NCBI GenBank assembly: GCA_021792485.1
Contig: JAJYUO010000009.1
Coordinates: 1-16,536 of the forward strand
Direction of reading: 5' to 3'
Length of the DNA: 16,536 bases
Source of the DNA: Thermoplasmata archaeon
GTDB lineage: Archaea; Thermoplasmatota; Thermoplasmata; Lutacidiplasmatales; UBA184
Below, one piece after another: positions 7,319 through 14,675 of the stretch. The notes beneath the pieces are model-generated. The model had not been told where the DNA came from. It saw only the letters and a program-made list of their open reading frames with translations, and did no database searches. How positions within the stretch are numbered: the first letter of the stretch is position 1; each line of letters opens with the position of its first letter. A program made the position numbers and the translations under genes.

Positions 7319-9112
7319 CTAGGCGCCCCCCACGATGGCGCGCACGAGCTCCGGGGAACGGAACGAATGACCGTCGTACTTCAGTATCGACTTGAGCTTC
7401 GCATGGTGCCACGGTACCGCCTCGCGCAGGAGGTTGGCAAACTGGCCCGTGAAATTGTGCTCGACGACGTAGCAGACCTCGACCGACTTGAGGAACGCAT
7501 CGACCTCTGACCCGAGGACCGGATAGAGGGTTCGGGGCTGGTAGAAGCGCGTCGCGACGCGCCGCTGCGAAAGGAGGTCCTGGGCTTCCCAGATCGGCCC
7601 GGTCGTGCTGCCGAACCCGATGATCCCCACCTTCGCATCCTCGGGGCCGAAGAATTTCCCTTTGGGAAGATCCGGCGCGGCCTTGGTCATCTTGCCCATC
7701 CGCTTCTGCATCATCGCGACCCGGTTCGGGACGGAGACCGAGACGTGACCCCATTCATCGTGCTCGTTCCCGGTGACCTCGGCCCACACTCCCGGCGTGC
7801 CGGGAAGCGCGTAGGGGCTGACGCCGGTGTCCGTGGACTGATAGACCCGGTACTCCGCCATTTTGGCGAGTTCGTCGCTCGTAAGGATCGGCCCCCGCTC
7901 GACTTTGACCTTCGAGACGTCGAACGGAGGGCTCGTGACCGTGTTCTGGCAAAGGGCCTGATCCAGGAGGAGGATTACCGGGAGGCGCCACTTCTCAGCG
8001 AGATTCAGCGCCTGGACGGTCATCTCGAAGCACTCGAGGACGGTCCCGGGCGCGATGATGAAGCGCGGATACTCTCCGTGCCCGAGGTGGGCGAGGTGGG
8101 CGAGATCGGATTGCTCGTGCCGCGTCGGCTCCCCGGTCGATGGGCCGACGCGCTGGCAATCGGCGACGACGACGGGAATCTCGGCGGCTCCGGCCTGCCC
8201 AATCCCCTCGGTCATCAGGGAGAGGCCCGGACCGCTCGTGGAGGTCATCGCCCGCGCGCCCGCATACGCGGCCCCCAGGACGTTGTTGATCGCCGCGAGC
8301 TCGTCTTCGGCCTGACGGACGACGCCGTGGAACGGCTGGAGGTACCGTTGGAGGTACTCCATGATCTCGGTCGCCGGCGTGATCGGATAGCCCGAGAAGA
8401 AGCGGCCCCCTCCGACAACGAATCCGAGCGCGACGGCTTGGTTGCCGATCGACAGGATCTGATCGTGGGCTTCGCCCGGCTGGACGGTCCAGCGCTGTAG
8501 GATCTCGGGCACTCCGAACGCAGCCTGTCGTCCGATTTCCAGCGCCTTGAGGTTCTTCTGGAGGGCCTCTGCGCCGCGTCGCTGGAAACGTTCCTCGATA
8601 ACCTGCCGCGCAAGGGTCTCATCAAAGCCGAGGAGCACGCTGACCGCTCCGTAGGCGGCCGTGTTCTTGTAGATCGGTTGTCCGACTTGACCCCCGACCA
8701 GGGTCGCGAACGGGAATCCATACGAGTTCGGGAGCGAGGTCGAGAACACCGAGGAGTCGTAGATGATCACGCCTTCCGGCCCGAGCTCCTTACTCCCCAG
8801 CTCCGCCGCCTCGTGGTCGAACGCGAGGAGGACATCGACGTCCGGCTTGACCGCCGAGGTGGGATGGCTCGAAGCTCGGACCGATGCGTCCGCATGGCCC
8901 CCCCGGATCCGGGAGAGAACGTTCCGAGATGTGTAGACGTAGAGGCCCAGCTTGCGGAAGTATCGACCCAAGAGGTCCGACACCGTCAGGGTCCCATCGC
9001 CCCCCTGGCCGCCGATCATCACGCTGAGGTCGGAGAGGACCTTTCTCGAAGTCGGCGGAGCTGTCTCGGAGCCTGTCGCATGCTTGGAGATGTTGGCCAC
9101 GGAGCTGCTCAT
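7319..9112 (-). CDS. korA: 2-oxoacid:ferredoxin oxidoreductase, fused gamma-alpha subunit
   Basis: Partner of the beta subunit. The 597 residues fuse the gamma domain (about 30-205: VMIGGQGGDGTLTVSDLLGR at 31-50, SRIRGGHADASVR at 67-79) to the alpha domain. The latter carries the hallmark FFSGYPITPATEIMEYL (238-254, YPITP at 242-246), GARAMTSTSGPGLSLMTEGI and a GPSTGEPTRHEQSDLAH segment. This is the two-subunit architecture seen in Sulfolobus, Thermoplasma and haloarchaea, as opposed to four-subunit enzymes. The first 27 residues are a Ser/Thr/Ala-rich extension. The ATG at 9112-9110 has GAGG 11-14 nt upstream. It heads the minus-strand cluster and diverges from the 9279 operon across 166 bp. 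Confidence 0.94.
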   Translation of the reverse strand: MSSSVANISKHATGSETAPPTSRKVLSDLSVMIGGQGGDGTLTVSDLLGRYFRKLGLYVYTSRNVLSRIRGGHADASVRASSHPTSAVKPDVDVLLAFDHEAAELGSKELGPEGVIIYDSSVFSTSLPNSYGFPFATLVGGQVGQPIYKNTAAYGAVSVLLGFDETLARQVIEERFQRRGAEALQKNLKALEIGRQAAFGVPEILQRWTVQPGEAHDQILSIGNQAVALGFVVGGGRFFSGYPITPATEIMEYLQRYLQPFHGVVRQAEDELAAINNVLGAAYAGARAMTSTSGPGLSLMTEGIGQAGAAEIPVVVADCQRVGPSTGEPTRHEQSDLAHLAHLGHGEYPRFIIAPGTVLECFEMTVQALNLAEKWRLPVILLLDQALCQNTVTSPPFDVSKVKVERGPILTSDELAKMAEYRVYQSTDTGVSPYALPGTPGVWAEVTGNEHDEWGHVSVSVPNRVAMMQKRMGKMTKAAPDLPKGKFFGPEDAKVGIIGFGSTTGPIWEAQDLLSQRRVATRFYQPRTLYPVLGSEVDAFLKSVEVCYVVEHNFTGQFANLLREAVPWHHAKLKSILKYDGHSFRSPELVRAIVGGA

Positions 9113-9152
9113 GACGGATTGCCTCTATCCCAGCGTTCGCCAGGTCTCCGGG

Positions 9153-9164
9153 CGATTCGAATCG
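9153..9164. promoter_or_regulatory. Perfect 12-bp palindrome, candidate operator
   Basis: CGATTCGAATCG is its own reverse complement. Its centre is about 16 bp from the TATA-like element at 9172-9178, on the korA side, where the korA transcription start is expected. That is a typical site for a dimeric archaeal repressor. Operator function is inferred from symmetry and position. Confidence 0.45.
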
Positions 9165-9171
9165 GGCAGTG

Positions 9172-9178
9172 TATTTAA
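9172..9178. promoter_or_regulatory. TATA-like element in the korA / chain-elongation operon spacer
   Basis: TATTTAA on the plus strand, TTAAATA on the minus strand, is the most A/T-rich stretch of the 166-bp spacer. On the minus strand it sits 60 bp before the korA ATG, implying a leader of about 35 nt. On the plus strand it would give the 9279 operon a leader of about 75-80 nt containing the hairpin at 9206-9235. A weaker alternative for the plus operon is GTTATCTG (about 9248-9255), which would give a leaderless transcript. Confidence 0.45.
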
Positions 9179-9205
9179 CGGATGGGCCGCGAGCTGAGGA
9201 TACAT

Positions 9206-9235
9206 CCGCATCTCCGTACAGCGGAGAGGGTGCGG
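9206..9235 (+). promoter_or_regulatory. Bulged hairpin in the leader of the chain-elongation operon
   Basis: CCGCATCTCCG (9206-9216) pairs with CGGAGA (9222-9227) and TGCGG (9231-9235). The result is an 11-bp stem with a 5-nt loop (TACAG) and a 3-nt GGG bulge. It would lie in the 5' leader if transcription starts from the TATA-like element at 9172. It is followed by no T-run, so it is not a plain terminator. Confidence 0.4.
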
Positions 9236-9278
9236 CGTCGCGCCAAGGTTATCTGAGAGGTCCCGGTCGCTTCGGGGG

Positions 9279-10526
9279 ATGAGCGCGGAGGAACTCCTCG
9301 TCGAGGACTTCCACTCCCGAACCGCCGACCAACGCCATCTCGCCAACCCGATCGTGTTCTGGGACGAAACGCTGCGCGACGGCGAACAGATGCCGGGGGT
9401 TCACTATTCCCCAGAGGAGAAGCTGAAGATCGCCGAGCTCCTCTCCGATATCGGGGTTCCGATCATCGACGCCGGAATCCCGGTGGTCTCCGCGGACGAA
9501 GCGAAGAGCGTGGCCCGGCTCGCGAACGCCGGACTCCGATCCCATATTCTCGGATCCGCCCGGACGGTCCTGAGTGATGTCGACGCGGTCATCAAGAGCG
9601 GCGCGAGCCACATCGCCATCTTCGTGGCCGCGAGCAATGTGCATCTCCGCTACAAGCTCAAAATGAGCCAAGAGGAGGTGCGGCAGGCGTCCCTCGCATG
9701 CGTCCGGCGAGCGAAGGAGGCCGGCTTACACACTTCGTTCGTCACCGAGGACACGGTCCGTGCGCCGTTCGATTTCGTCGAGCGGCTCTACCGCGACGTC
9801 CAAGCCGCCGGAGCCGACCGTCTCGTGGTTGCCGATACGGTCGGCATCATGACCCCGACGACCTTTCGCTGGTGGCTCGGCGAGTTCCAGCGACGCGTAC
9901 ATCCGAACGACCTCTCCGTCCACTGTCACAACGATTTCGGTCTCGCGACGGCCAACACCTTGGCGGCCCTCGAAGCTGGGGCCGTCGCGCCGCACACCTG
10001 CGTCAACGGTCTCGGAGAGCGCAGCGGAAATGCTGCGTTCGAGGAGGTGGTCTTCATCCTCGAACGGCTTTACGGCGTCCACACCGGCCTCAAGACCGAA
10101 CGAATCTACGAGCTCTCCCGCCTCGTGGAGGAGCTGTCGGGCATCCCGGTACCGGCAAACAAGGCGCTGGTGGGATATTTCTCGTTCTCGCACGAGGCGG
10201 GGATTCACACCCACGGCATACTCGCACACACCGCGACCTACGAGCCGATGCAGCCCGAGGCGATCGGTCGCCGCCGCCAGATGGTGATCGGGAAGCACAC
10301 CGGGAAGGCCGCGTTGAGCGAGAAGCTCAAGGAGCGAGGGGCGAACCCGAGCGACCCCGTCCTTCTCGAACTGCTTCGCCGCGTGAAGGCGACGAGCGAG
10401 TCCCGTTCCAAGACCGATCTCCGCCGCTTCCTCCAGGAGTACCGTGCCCTCTTCGAGCAGCCGGGGATCTCCGACGAGGAGTTCTGGGCGATGGTCGCGC
10501 AGGCCGGCATCGAGGTGAGGGCATGA
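9279..10526 (+). CDS. Homocitrate/2-isopropylmalate synthase-family acyltransferase
   Basis: DRE-TIM metallolyase that condenses acetyl-CoA with a 2-oxoacid, the first step of a chain-elongation module. The 415-residue protein has FWDETLRDGEQMPGV (27-41; metal ligand D34), the strand IIDAGIPVVS (62-71), HCHNDFGLATANTLAALEAG (215-234; metal ligands H215 and H217), NGLGERSGNAAFEEV (243-257) and FSHEAGIHTHGIL (303-315; catalytic His). It ends after a helical subdomain and lacks the roughly 120-residue leucine-sensing domain of LeuA, which points towards homocitrate, citramalate or Re-citrate synthase relatives, or an unregulated isopropylmalate synthase. The substrate is not determined. The stop overlaps the next start (ATGA). 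No good ribosome binding site precedes the ATG. Confidence 0.85.
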   Translation: MSAEELLVEDFHSRTADQRHLANPIVFWDETLRDGEQMPGVHYSPEEKLKIAELLSDIGVPIIDAGIPVVSADEAKSVARLANAGLRSHILGSARTVLSDVDAVIKSGASHIAIFVAASNVHLRYKLKMSQEEVRQASLACVRRAKEAGLHTSFVTEDTVRAPFDFVERLYRDVQAAGADRLVVADTVGIMTPTTFRWWLGEFQRRVHPNDLSVHCHNDFGLATANTLAALEAGAVAPHTCVNGLGERSGNAAFEEVVFILERLYGVHTGLKTERIYELSRLVEELSGIPVPANKALVGYFSFSHEAGIHTHGILAHTATYEPMQPEAIGRRRQMVIGKHTGKAALSEKLKERGANPSDPVLLELLRRVKATSESRSKTDLRRFLQEYRALFEQPGISDEEFWAMVAQAGIEVRA

Positions 10527-11809
10527 GCGCCGTATCTCGCGGTCACGGCCATACCCTCGTCGAGAAGATCCTCGCGCGCGCGAGCGGGAAGGAGTCGGTA
10601 GTCCCGGGCGAGATCGTCGAGGGTCGTGTCGACCTCGCGATGATGCACGAGCAGGGGGCGCAGACCGTGCAACCGTTCCATGAGATGGGAGCGACCCGCG
10701 TCTGGGACCCCGATCGCGTCGTGATTGCGATCGACCACTGGGTCCCGGCGTCCACTGAGGGTGCCGCGGTCCTTCATCGCATCTTGCGCAAGTTCGCGGA
10801 CGAGGTCGGCCTCCCGCATTTCTACGACGTCGGAAACCACGGGATCTGTCACCAGATACTCGCCGAGAACGGTTGGGTCGTCCCGGGTGACCTCGCGGTG
10901 GGGACCGACTCCCACACGAACATGCTCGGCGCGATGGGCGCCGTCGCGGCGGGGATCGGCCCGACCGAGATGGCCGCGGTTCTCGCGCTCGGTCGTCTGT
11001 GGCTGAAAGTCCCCACCACGTTGCGGATCAACGTGCGCGGAACCCTCGGGCCCGGCGTGACCGCGAAGGACCTCGTCCTGCGGGCGCTGGGAGAAGTGAA
11101 GACGACCGGGGCCACCTACAAGGCCGTCGAGTGGACGGGTCCCACGATCGCTCGGCTCTCGATGCCTGAGCGGCTGACAATCTGCAACATGACCACGGAG
11201 ATGGGGGCGAAGTGCGGCATGGTCGCCCCGGACTCGACGACGCAGGAGTACCTCGCCGGTATCGCGAAGCACCCGATGCACCCGGTGTCGGCCGACGCCG
11301 ATGCACCCTACGAGCGCACGGTCGAGATCAACGTCGACGGTATGCCGCCGATGGTCGCGTGTCCGTACTCCCCGGATAACGTTCGGCCGTTGCCCGACGT
11401 CGCGCGCGAGCACGTCCGTATCCACCAAGCGTTTCTCGGATCGTGTACGAACGCCCGGATCGAAGATCTCCGCGAGGGCGCCGCAGTCCTCAAAGGACAC
11501 CGGGTCCATCCGGGGGTCCGGTTCATCGTCTCGCCCGCATCGACCGCGATCTACCGTCAATGCCTGAGTGAGGGGCTTGTCGATCTCTACACCGAGGCCG
11601 GCGCGGTCTTCACGAACTCGAGCTGCTCGGCGTGCTTCGGAGGAAACATGGGAATTATCGCCCCGGACGAGGTCTGTGCCTCCTCCTCGAACCGGAACTT
11701 CCCGGGTCGCATGGGACCGAAGGAGGGACGGATCTACCTGATGTCCCCCGCCGCGACGGCGGCCGCGGCGGTACGGGGCGAGATCGCCGATCCCCGCGAG
11801 TACGCCTGA
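10523..11809 (+). CDS. 3-isopropylmalate/homoaconitate dehydratase, large subunit
   Basis: Iron-sulfur subunit of an aconitase-superfamily isomerase that moves the hydroxyl group of the product of the preceding synthase. The 428-residue length is typical of the archaeal LeuC/HacA type. Cluster cysteines are C308 (FLGSCTNARIEDL) and C368/C371 (NSSCSACFGGNMG). Active-site segments include IDHWVPAS (70-77), NHGICHQIL (105-113), GTDSHTNMLGAMGAVAAG (127-144) and the CASSSNRNFPGRMG segment (385-398). The family more often shows CGxCLGG; here it is CSACFGG. The ATG overlaps the synthase stop by 4 bases; the small subunit begins 3 bp after the stop. Candidate substrates are isopropylmalate, homocitrate, citrate or citramalate. 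Confidence 0.88.
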   Translation: MSAVSRGHGHTLVEKILARASGKESVVPGEIVEGRVDLAMMHEQGAQTVQPFHEMGATRVWDPDRVVIAIDHWVPASTEGAAVLHRILRKFADEVGLPHFYDVGNHGICHQILAENGWVVPGDLAVGTDSHTNMLGAMGAVAAGIGPTEMAAVLALGRLWLKVPTTLRINVRGTLGPGVTAKDLVLRALGEVKTTGATYKAVEWTGPTIARLSMPERLTICNMTTEMGAKCGMVAPDSTTQEYLAGIAKHPMHPVSADADAPYERTVEINVDGMPPMVACPYSPDNVRPLPDVAREHVRIHQAFLGSCTNARIEDLREGAAVLKGHRVHPGVRFIVSPASTAIYRQCLSEGLVDLYTEAGAVFTNSSCSACFGGNMGIIAPDEVCASSSNRNFPGRMGPKEGRIYLMSPAATAAAAVRGEIADPREYA

Positions 11810-11812
11810 TCG

Positions 11813-12361
11813 GTGGGAAACAGAGGAACCGTGCGGGAAATCATCGAGGGCCGTGTGTGGACGTTGGGGCGCGACGTGGACACGGACCAGATCATATCGG
11901 GGAAGTACCTCACGATCATCGATCCCAACGTCCTCCGGACGAAGGTCCTCGAGATCGGCCTCCCGGAGTTCGCGAGCCAGTCGAAGCCCGGCGATATCCT
12001 CGTCGCGGACCAGAACTTTGGCAGCGGTTCCAGCCGGGAGCATGCGCCGCAGGCCCTCCGAGCGGCCGGGGTCGGCGCGATCGTCGCGGACTCCTTCGCC
12101 CGCATCTTCTTCCGCAACTCGATCAACCTCGGCATCCCCACGATCGAGGCGCCCGGAGTCCGGGCGATCTTCAATCGATTCGACACGGCGCGAATCGAGA
12201 TACGCCGCGGAACGATCACGAACATGAGAACCGGGAAGTCGGTTTCGTTTCCACCTCTCCCTCAGCATCTCATCGACCTCTTGGAGGCCGGAGGCCTCGT
12301 AGAGAAGGTCCGTCGCGAGCTAGCGAACGGCGCCGCGCCCCGTGGCCCCGCATCCCCATGA
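11813..12361 (+). CDS. 3-isopropylmalate/homoaconitate dehydratase, small subunit
   Basis: Swivelling-domain partner of the large subunit; it completes the active site and carries the substrate-selective loop. Family motifs in the 182 residues are VWTLGRDVDTDQIISGKYL (15-33), DILVADQNFGSGSSREHAPQ (61-80) and SFARIFFRNSINLGIP (94-109). The selective loop after GK reads YLTI; methanogen homoaconitase has YLRT there and isopropylmalate isomerase has YLVY-like sequences, so this one fits neither. The start is uncertain: GTG at 11813 lies 3 bp after the large-subunit stop, while GTG at 11831 has GAGGA just before it and would give a family-like N-terminus. The stop overlaps the next ATG (ATGA). 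Confidence 0.87.
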   Translation: MGNRGTVREIIEGRVWTLGRDVDTDQIISGKYLTIIDPNVLRTKVLEIGLPEFASQSKPGDILVADQNFGSGSSREHAPQALRAAGVGAIVADSFARIFFRNSINLGIPTIEAPGVRAIFNRFDTARIEIRRGTITNMRTGKSVSFPPLPQHLIDLLEAGGLVEKVRRELANGAAPRGPASP

Positions 12362-13491
12362 GGTCCGCGACCAGCGAGATCGCAGTCTACCCGGGTGACG
12401 GCACGGGGCCCGAGGTCATTCGAGAAGGAGAGAAGGTCCTCGCTGCGCTCGCAGAGAACGGGCGCGCCGCATGGCACCTGACCGACCACCCCGGCGGGGC
12501 CCAGTACTATCAGAAGACCGGACGAGAGTGGGAACCGGAGGCGGAAGCAGCCGCCGAGCGCGCGGACGCGATCCTGCTGGGAGCCGTAGGTTGGCCCGGC
12601 GTCTCTCTCCCCGACGGAAACATCGCCGGGGCGGCCTTGGTCCTCGGAATGCGTTCGAAGCTCGACCTCTACGCGAACGTGCGCCCGTGCCGCCTGTACC
12701 CCGGTGTCGTACACCGCATCAGCGGAGAATATCGCCAGGTGTGGTCTCCGGACAAGGTCGACATGGTCATCGTCCGCGAGAACACGGAAGACCTCTATGC
12801 CCCGTTGCACGGTCGATTGGCTCGCGGCGGCGAAACGGAGGTGGCGGTCGACACGCGCCTGATCACCCGCAAGGGAGCAGAACGGGTTATCCGACGCGCG
12901 TTCGATATCGCGCGGCATCGGTCCCGCGGCGCGCCCGAGGACGGTCGATCCCGCCTCACCTGCGTCGACAAGTCCAACGTCATGGAGGGATGCCGCTTCT
13001 TCCGGGAGACGTACGACCGCGTGGCGACCGACTATCCGACGATCGGACGCGACTACGCCTACGTCGACGCATTCGCGCAGTGGCTCGTGCGCAATCCCGA
13101 GCACTTTGACGTGGTGGTTGCCACGAACATGATGGGGGACATCATCACCGATCTCGCGAGCGTGCTCCAGGGCGGCATGGGGTTCGCCGCGGGAGGCAAC
13201 ATCGGCGATCGGCACGCGATGTTCGAACCGGTACACGGGAGCGCGCCCAAGTACGCGGGCAAGAACCAAGTGAACCCGTTCGCTACGTTCTTCGCCATCG
13301 AGATGATGCTCCGATACCTGGGGGATAAGCACTCCGACGTGGGCCTCGCGGCGCAGGCCGACCGTCTCGAACGTGCGATCGCCTCCGTTCTCGCGGACGG
13401 CACGGCCAAAACGTACGATCAAGGGGGCACGACGACGACGAGCGAGGTCGGTGACCGTGTGGTTGCCGCGCTGAGGGGTGAGCGAAGGTGA
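12358..13491 (+). CDS. Isocitrate/isopropylmalate/homoisocitrate dehydrogenase-family enzyme
   Basis: Beta-decarboxylating dehydrogenase that would oxidise the isomerised hydroxyacid to the elongated 2-oxoacid and CO2. The 377 residues contain YPGDGTGPEV (11-20), the substrate helix LGMRSKLDLYANVRP (96-110), VIVRENTEDLYA (137-148, catalytic Y147), VDKSNVMEG (203-211, catalytic K205), and metal-binding D237, D261 and D265. The adenine-site loop HGSAPKYAGKNQVNP (293-307) has K298-Y299 where NAD-dependent isopropylmalate dehydrogenases usually have Asp-Ile/Leu; the pair matches K344-Y345 of NADP-dependent E. coli isocitrate dehydrogenase, so NADP+ use is suggested. The Ser/Asn isocitrate-recognition residues of that enzyme appear replaced by A93 and V95, so the substrate stays open. 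The start overlaps the upstream stop, and the stop overlaps the thiolase GTG. Confidence 0.88.
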   Translation: MRSATSEIAVYPGDGTGPEVIREGEKVLAALAENGRAAWHLTDHPGGAQYYQKTGREWEPEAEAAAERADAILLGAVGWPGVSLPDGNIAGAALVLGMRSKLDLYANVRPCRLYPGVVHRISGEYRQVWSPDKVDMVIVRENTEDLYAPLHGRLARGGETEVAVDTRLITRKGAERVIRRAFDIARHRSRGAPEDGRSRLTCVDKSNVMEGCRFFRETYDRVATDYPTIGRDYAYVDAFAQWLVRNPEHFDVVVATNMMGDIITDLASVLQGGMGFAAGGNIGDRHAMFEPVHGSAPKYAGKNQVNPFATFFAIEMMLRYLGDKHSDVGLAAQADRLERAIASVLADGTAKTYDQGGTTTTSEVGDRVVAALRGERR

Positions 13492-14675
13492 GCGAGGTGC
13501 GCAACGTAGCGATCGTCGCCGGCGCAACGACGCCCTTCGGCGTTCGCCCTACCACGTGGACCGAAATGGCGCAGGAGATCGGCGCGGCTCTCTTCGCCGC
13601 CGAGCCCGAGTTGCGCAGCGAGGACGTCGACTCGCTGTTCGTCGGGGCGGCCGAACCCGAGCGATTTGCCTTCCAGTCCCATGTCGCACCGCTCGCGGCC
13701 GAACAGATGGGCCTCGCCCCGCACCGCATCCTCCAGCGCACCGAGCTTGCGTGCGCGTCCGGACAATCCGCGATCCGGTCCGCGTATGCGGCGATCGCCG
13801 CCGGCCTCTCGGATGTCGCGGTCGCGGTCGGCATCGAGAAGATGAACCTTCCCTCGATGGCCGAGGCGAACACCTCGATGGGATGCGTCATGGACCGCGC
13901 CTGGGACGGACCTCACGGCGCGACCGCGCCCCCATTCTTTGCGATGGTGGCGCAGCGCCATATGCTGGAGTACGGGACCACCGAGGACCAGCTCGCGACC
14001 GTTTCGGCGAAGAATCATCGATTCGCGAATACGAACCCGCACGCGCAGTTCTACTCCAAGACCTTTGACCGGGCGAAGCTCGCGCGCCTTCCGATGGTCG
14101 CACCGCCGCTTCGCCTGGGAGACTGCTCCAGCATGACCGATGGGGCCGCCGCGGTCGTTCTCGCCGCGGAGGAACGGGTCTCCCGGTACACCGACTCACC
14201 GGCGTGGATCCGGGGGACCGGCCAGTACTCGGATTTCCACAATCTCGCCAACGCGGGCTCCCTGACCGACTGGAAGGGACTGACGCGCGCGGCGCGCGAG
14301 GCCCTCGACCGGGCAGGGATCACGATCCGGGACATCGACGTGGCCGAGATTCACGACTGCTTCTCCATTTCCGAGATTGTAGAGTACGAAGCGTTCGGCT
14401 GGTGCTCCCGGGGCGCCGGGGGCAAGTTCGCTCAGGATGGATGCTCGGATGTCGGGGGCGACGTGGTCATCAACCCGAGGGGAGGCCTTCTTGGGTGCGG
14501 CCACCCTCTCGGCGCGACCGGGATCGCGCAGTCGGTCGAGATCTTCCGGCAACTGGCTCGTGAGGTGCCGGCCGCCCGTCAAGCGCCGGATCCGCGGTTC
14601 GGCCTGGTGCACAACCTCTCGGGAAGCGCGAACGTGCACTCGATCATGATCTACGAAGGAGGAAGAGCGAGCTGA
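13488..14675 (+). CDS. Thiolase (acetyl-CoA acetyltransferase / SCP-x type)
   Basis: Archaeal-type thiolase, expected to condense two acetyl-CoA to acetoacetyl-CoA or to cleave 3-oxoacyl-CoA. Catalytic residues are visible in the 395-residue protein: nucleophile C89 in ELACASGQSAIRSAY (86-100), H289 in VAEIHDCFSISEI (285-297), and H339 in GGLLGCGHPLGATG (332-345). The segment GDCSSMTDGAAAVVLA (211-226) is also family-typical. In many archaea such a thiolase, a DUF35 protein and HMG-CoA synthase form one complex that channels acetoacetyl-CoA to mevalonate. Here the DUF35 gene follows directly, but no HMG-CoA synthase is in the window. GTG start overlapping the upstream TGA (GTGA) indicates translational coupling to the dehydrogenase. 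Confidence 0.88.
   Translation: MSEVRNVAIVAGATTPFGVRPTTWTEMAQEIGAALFAAEPELRSEDVDSLFVGAAEPERFAFQSHVAPLAAEQMGLAPHRILQRTELACASGQSAIRSAYAAIAAGLSDVAVAVGIEKMNLPSMAEANTSMGCVMDRAWDGPHGATAPPFFAMVAQRHMLEYGTTEDQLATVSAKNHRFANTNPHAQFYSKTFDRAKLARLPMVAPPLRLGDCSSMTDGAAAVVLAAEERVSRYTDSPAWIRGTGQYSDFHNLANAGSLTDWKGLTRAAREALDRAGITIRDIDVAEIHDCFSISEIVEYEAFGWCSRGAGGKFAQDGCSDVGGDVVINPRGGLLGCGHPLGATGIAQSVEIFRQLAREVPAARQAPDPRFGLVHNLSGSANVHSIMIYEGGRAS
14657..14662 (+). promoter_or_regulatory. Ribosome binding site of the DUF35 gene
   Basis: AGGAGG within the end of the thiolase gene, 12 nt before the ATG at 14675, supports that start and hence the long N-terminal extension of the DUF35 protein. Confidence 0.55.

Noticed and set aside
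10238..12268. Long minus-strand open frame (676 codons) antisense to the dehydratase genes
   Set aside because: No recognisable motifs and Arg/Asp/Val-rich shadow composition; the plus strand carries clear catalytic motifs throughout. High GC keeps antisense frames open.
12262..13527. Minus-strand open frame (421 codons) opposite the dehydrogenase
   Set aside because: Antisense shadow of a well-supported gene, with no family motif and no promoter.
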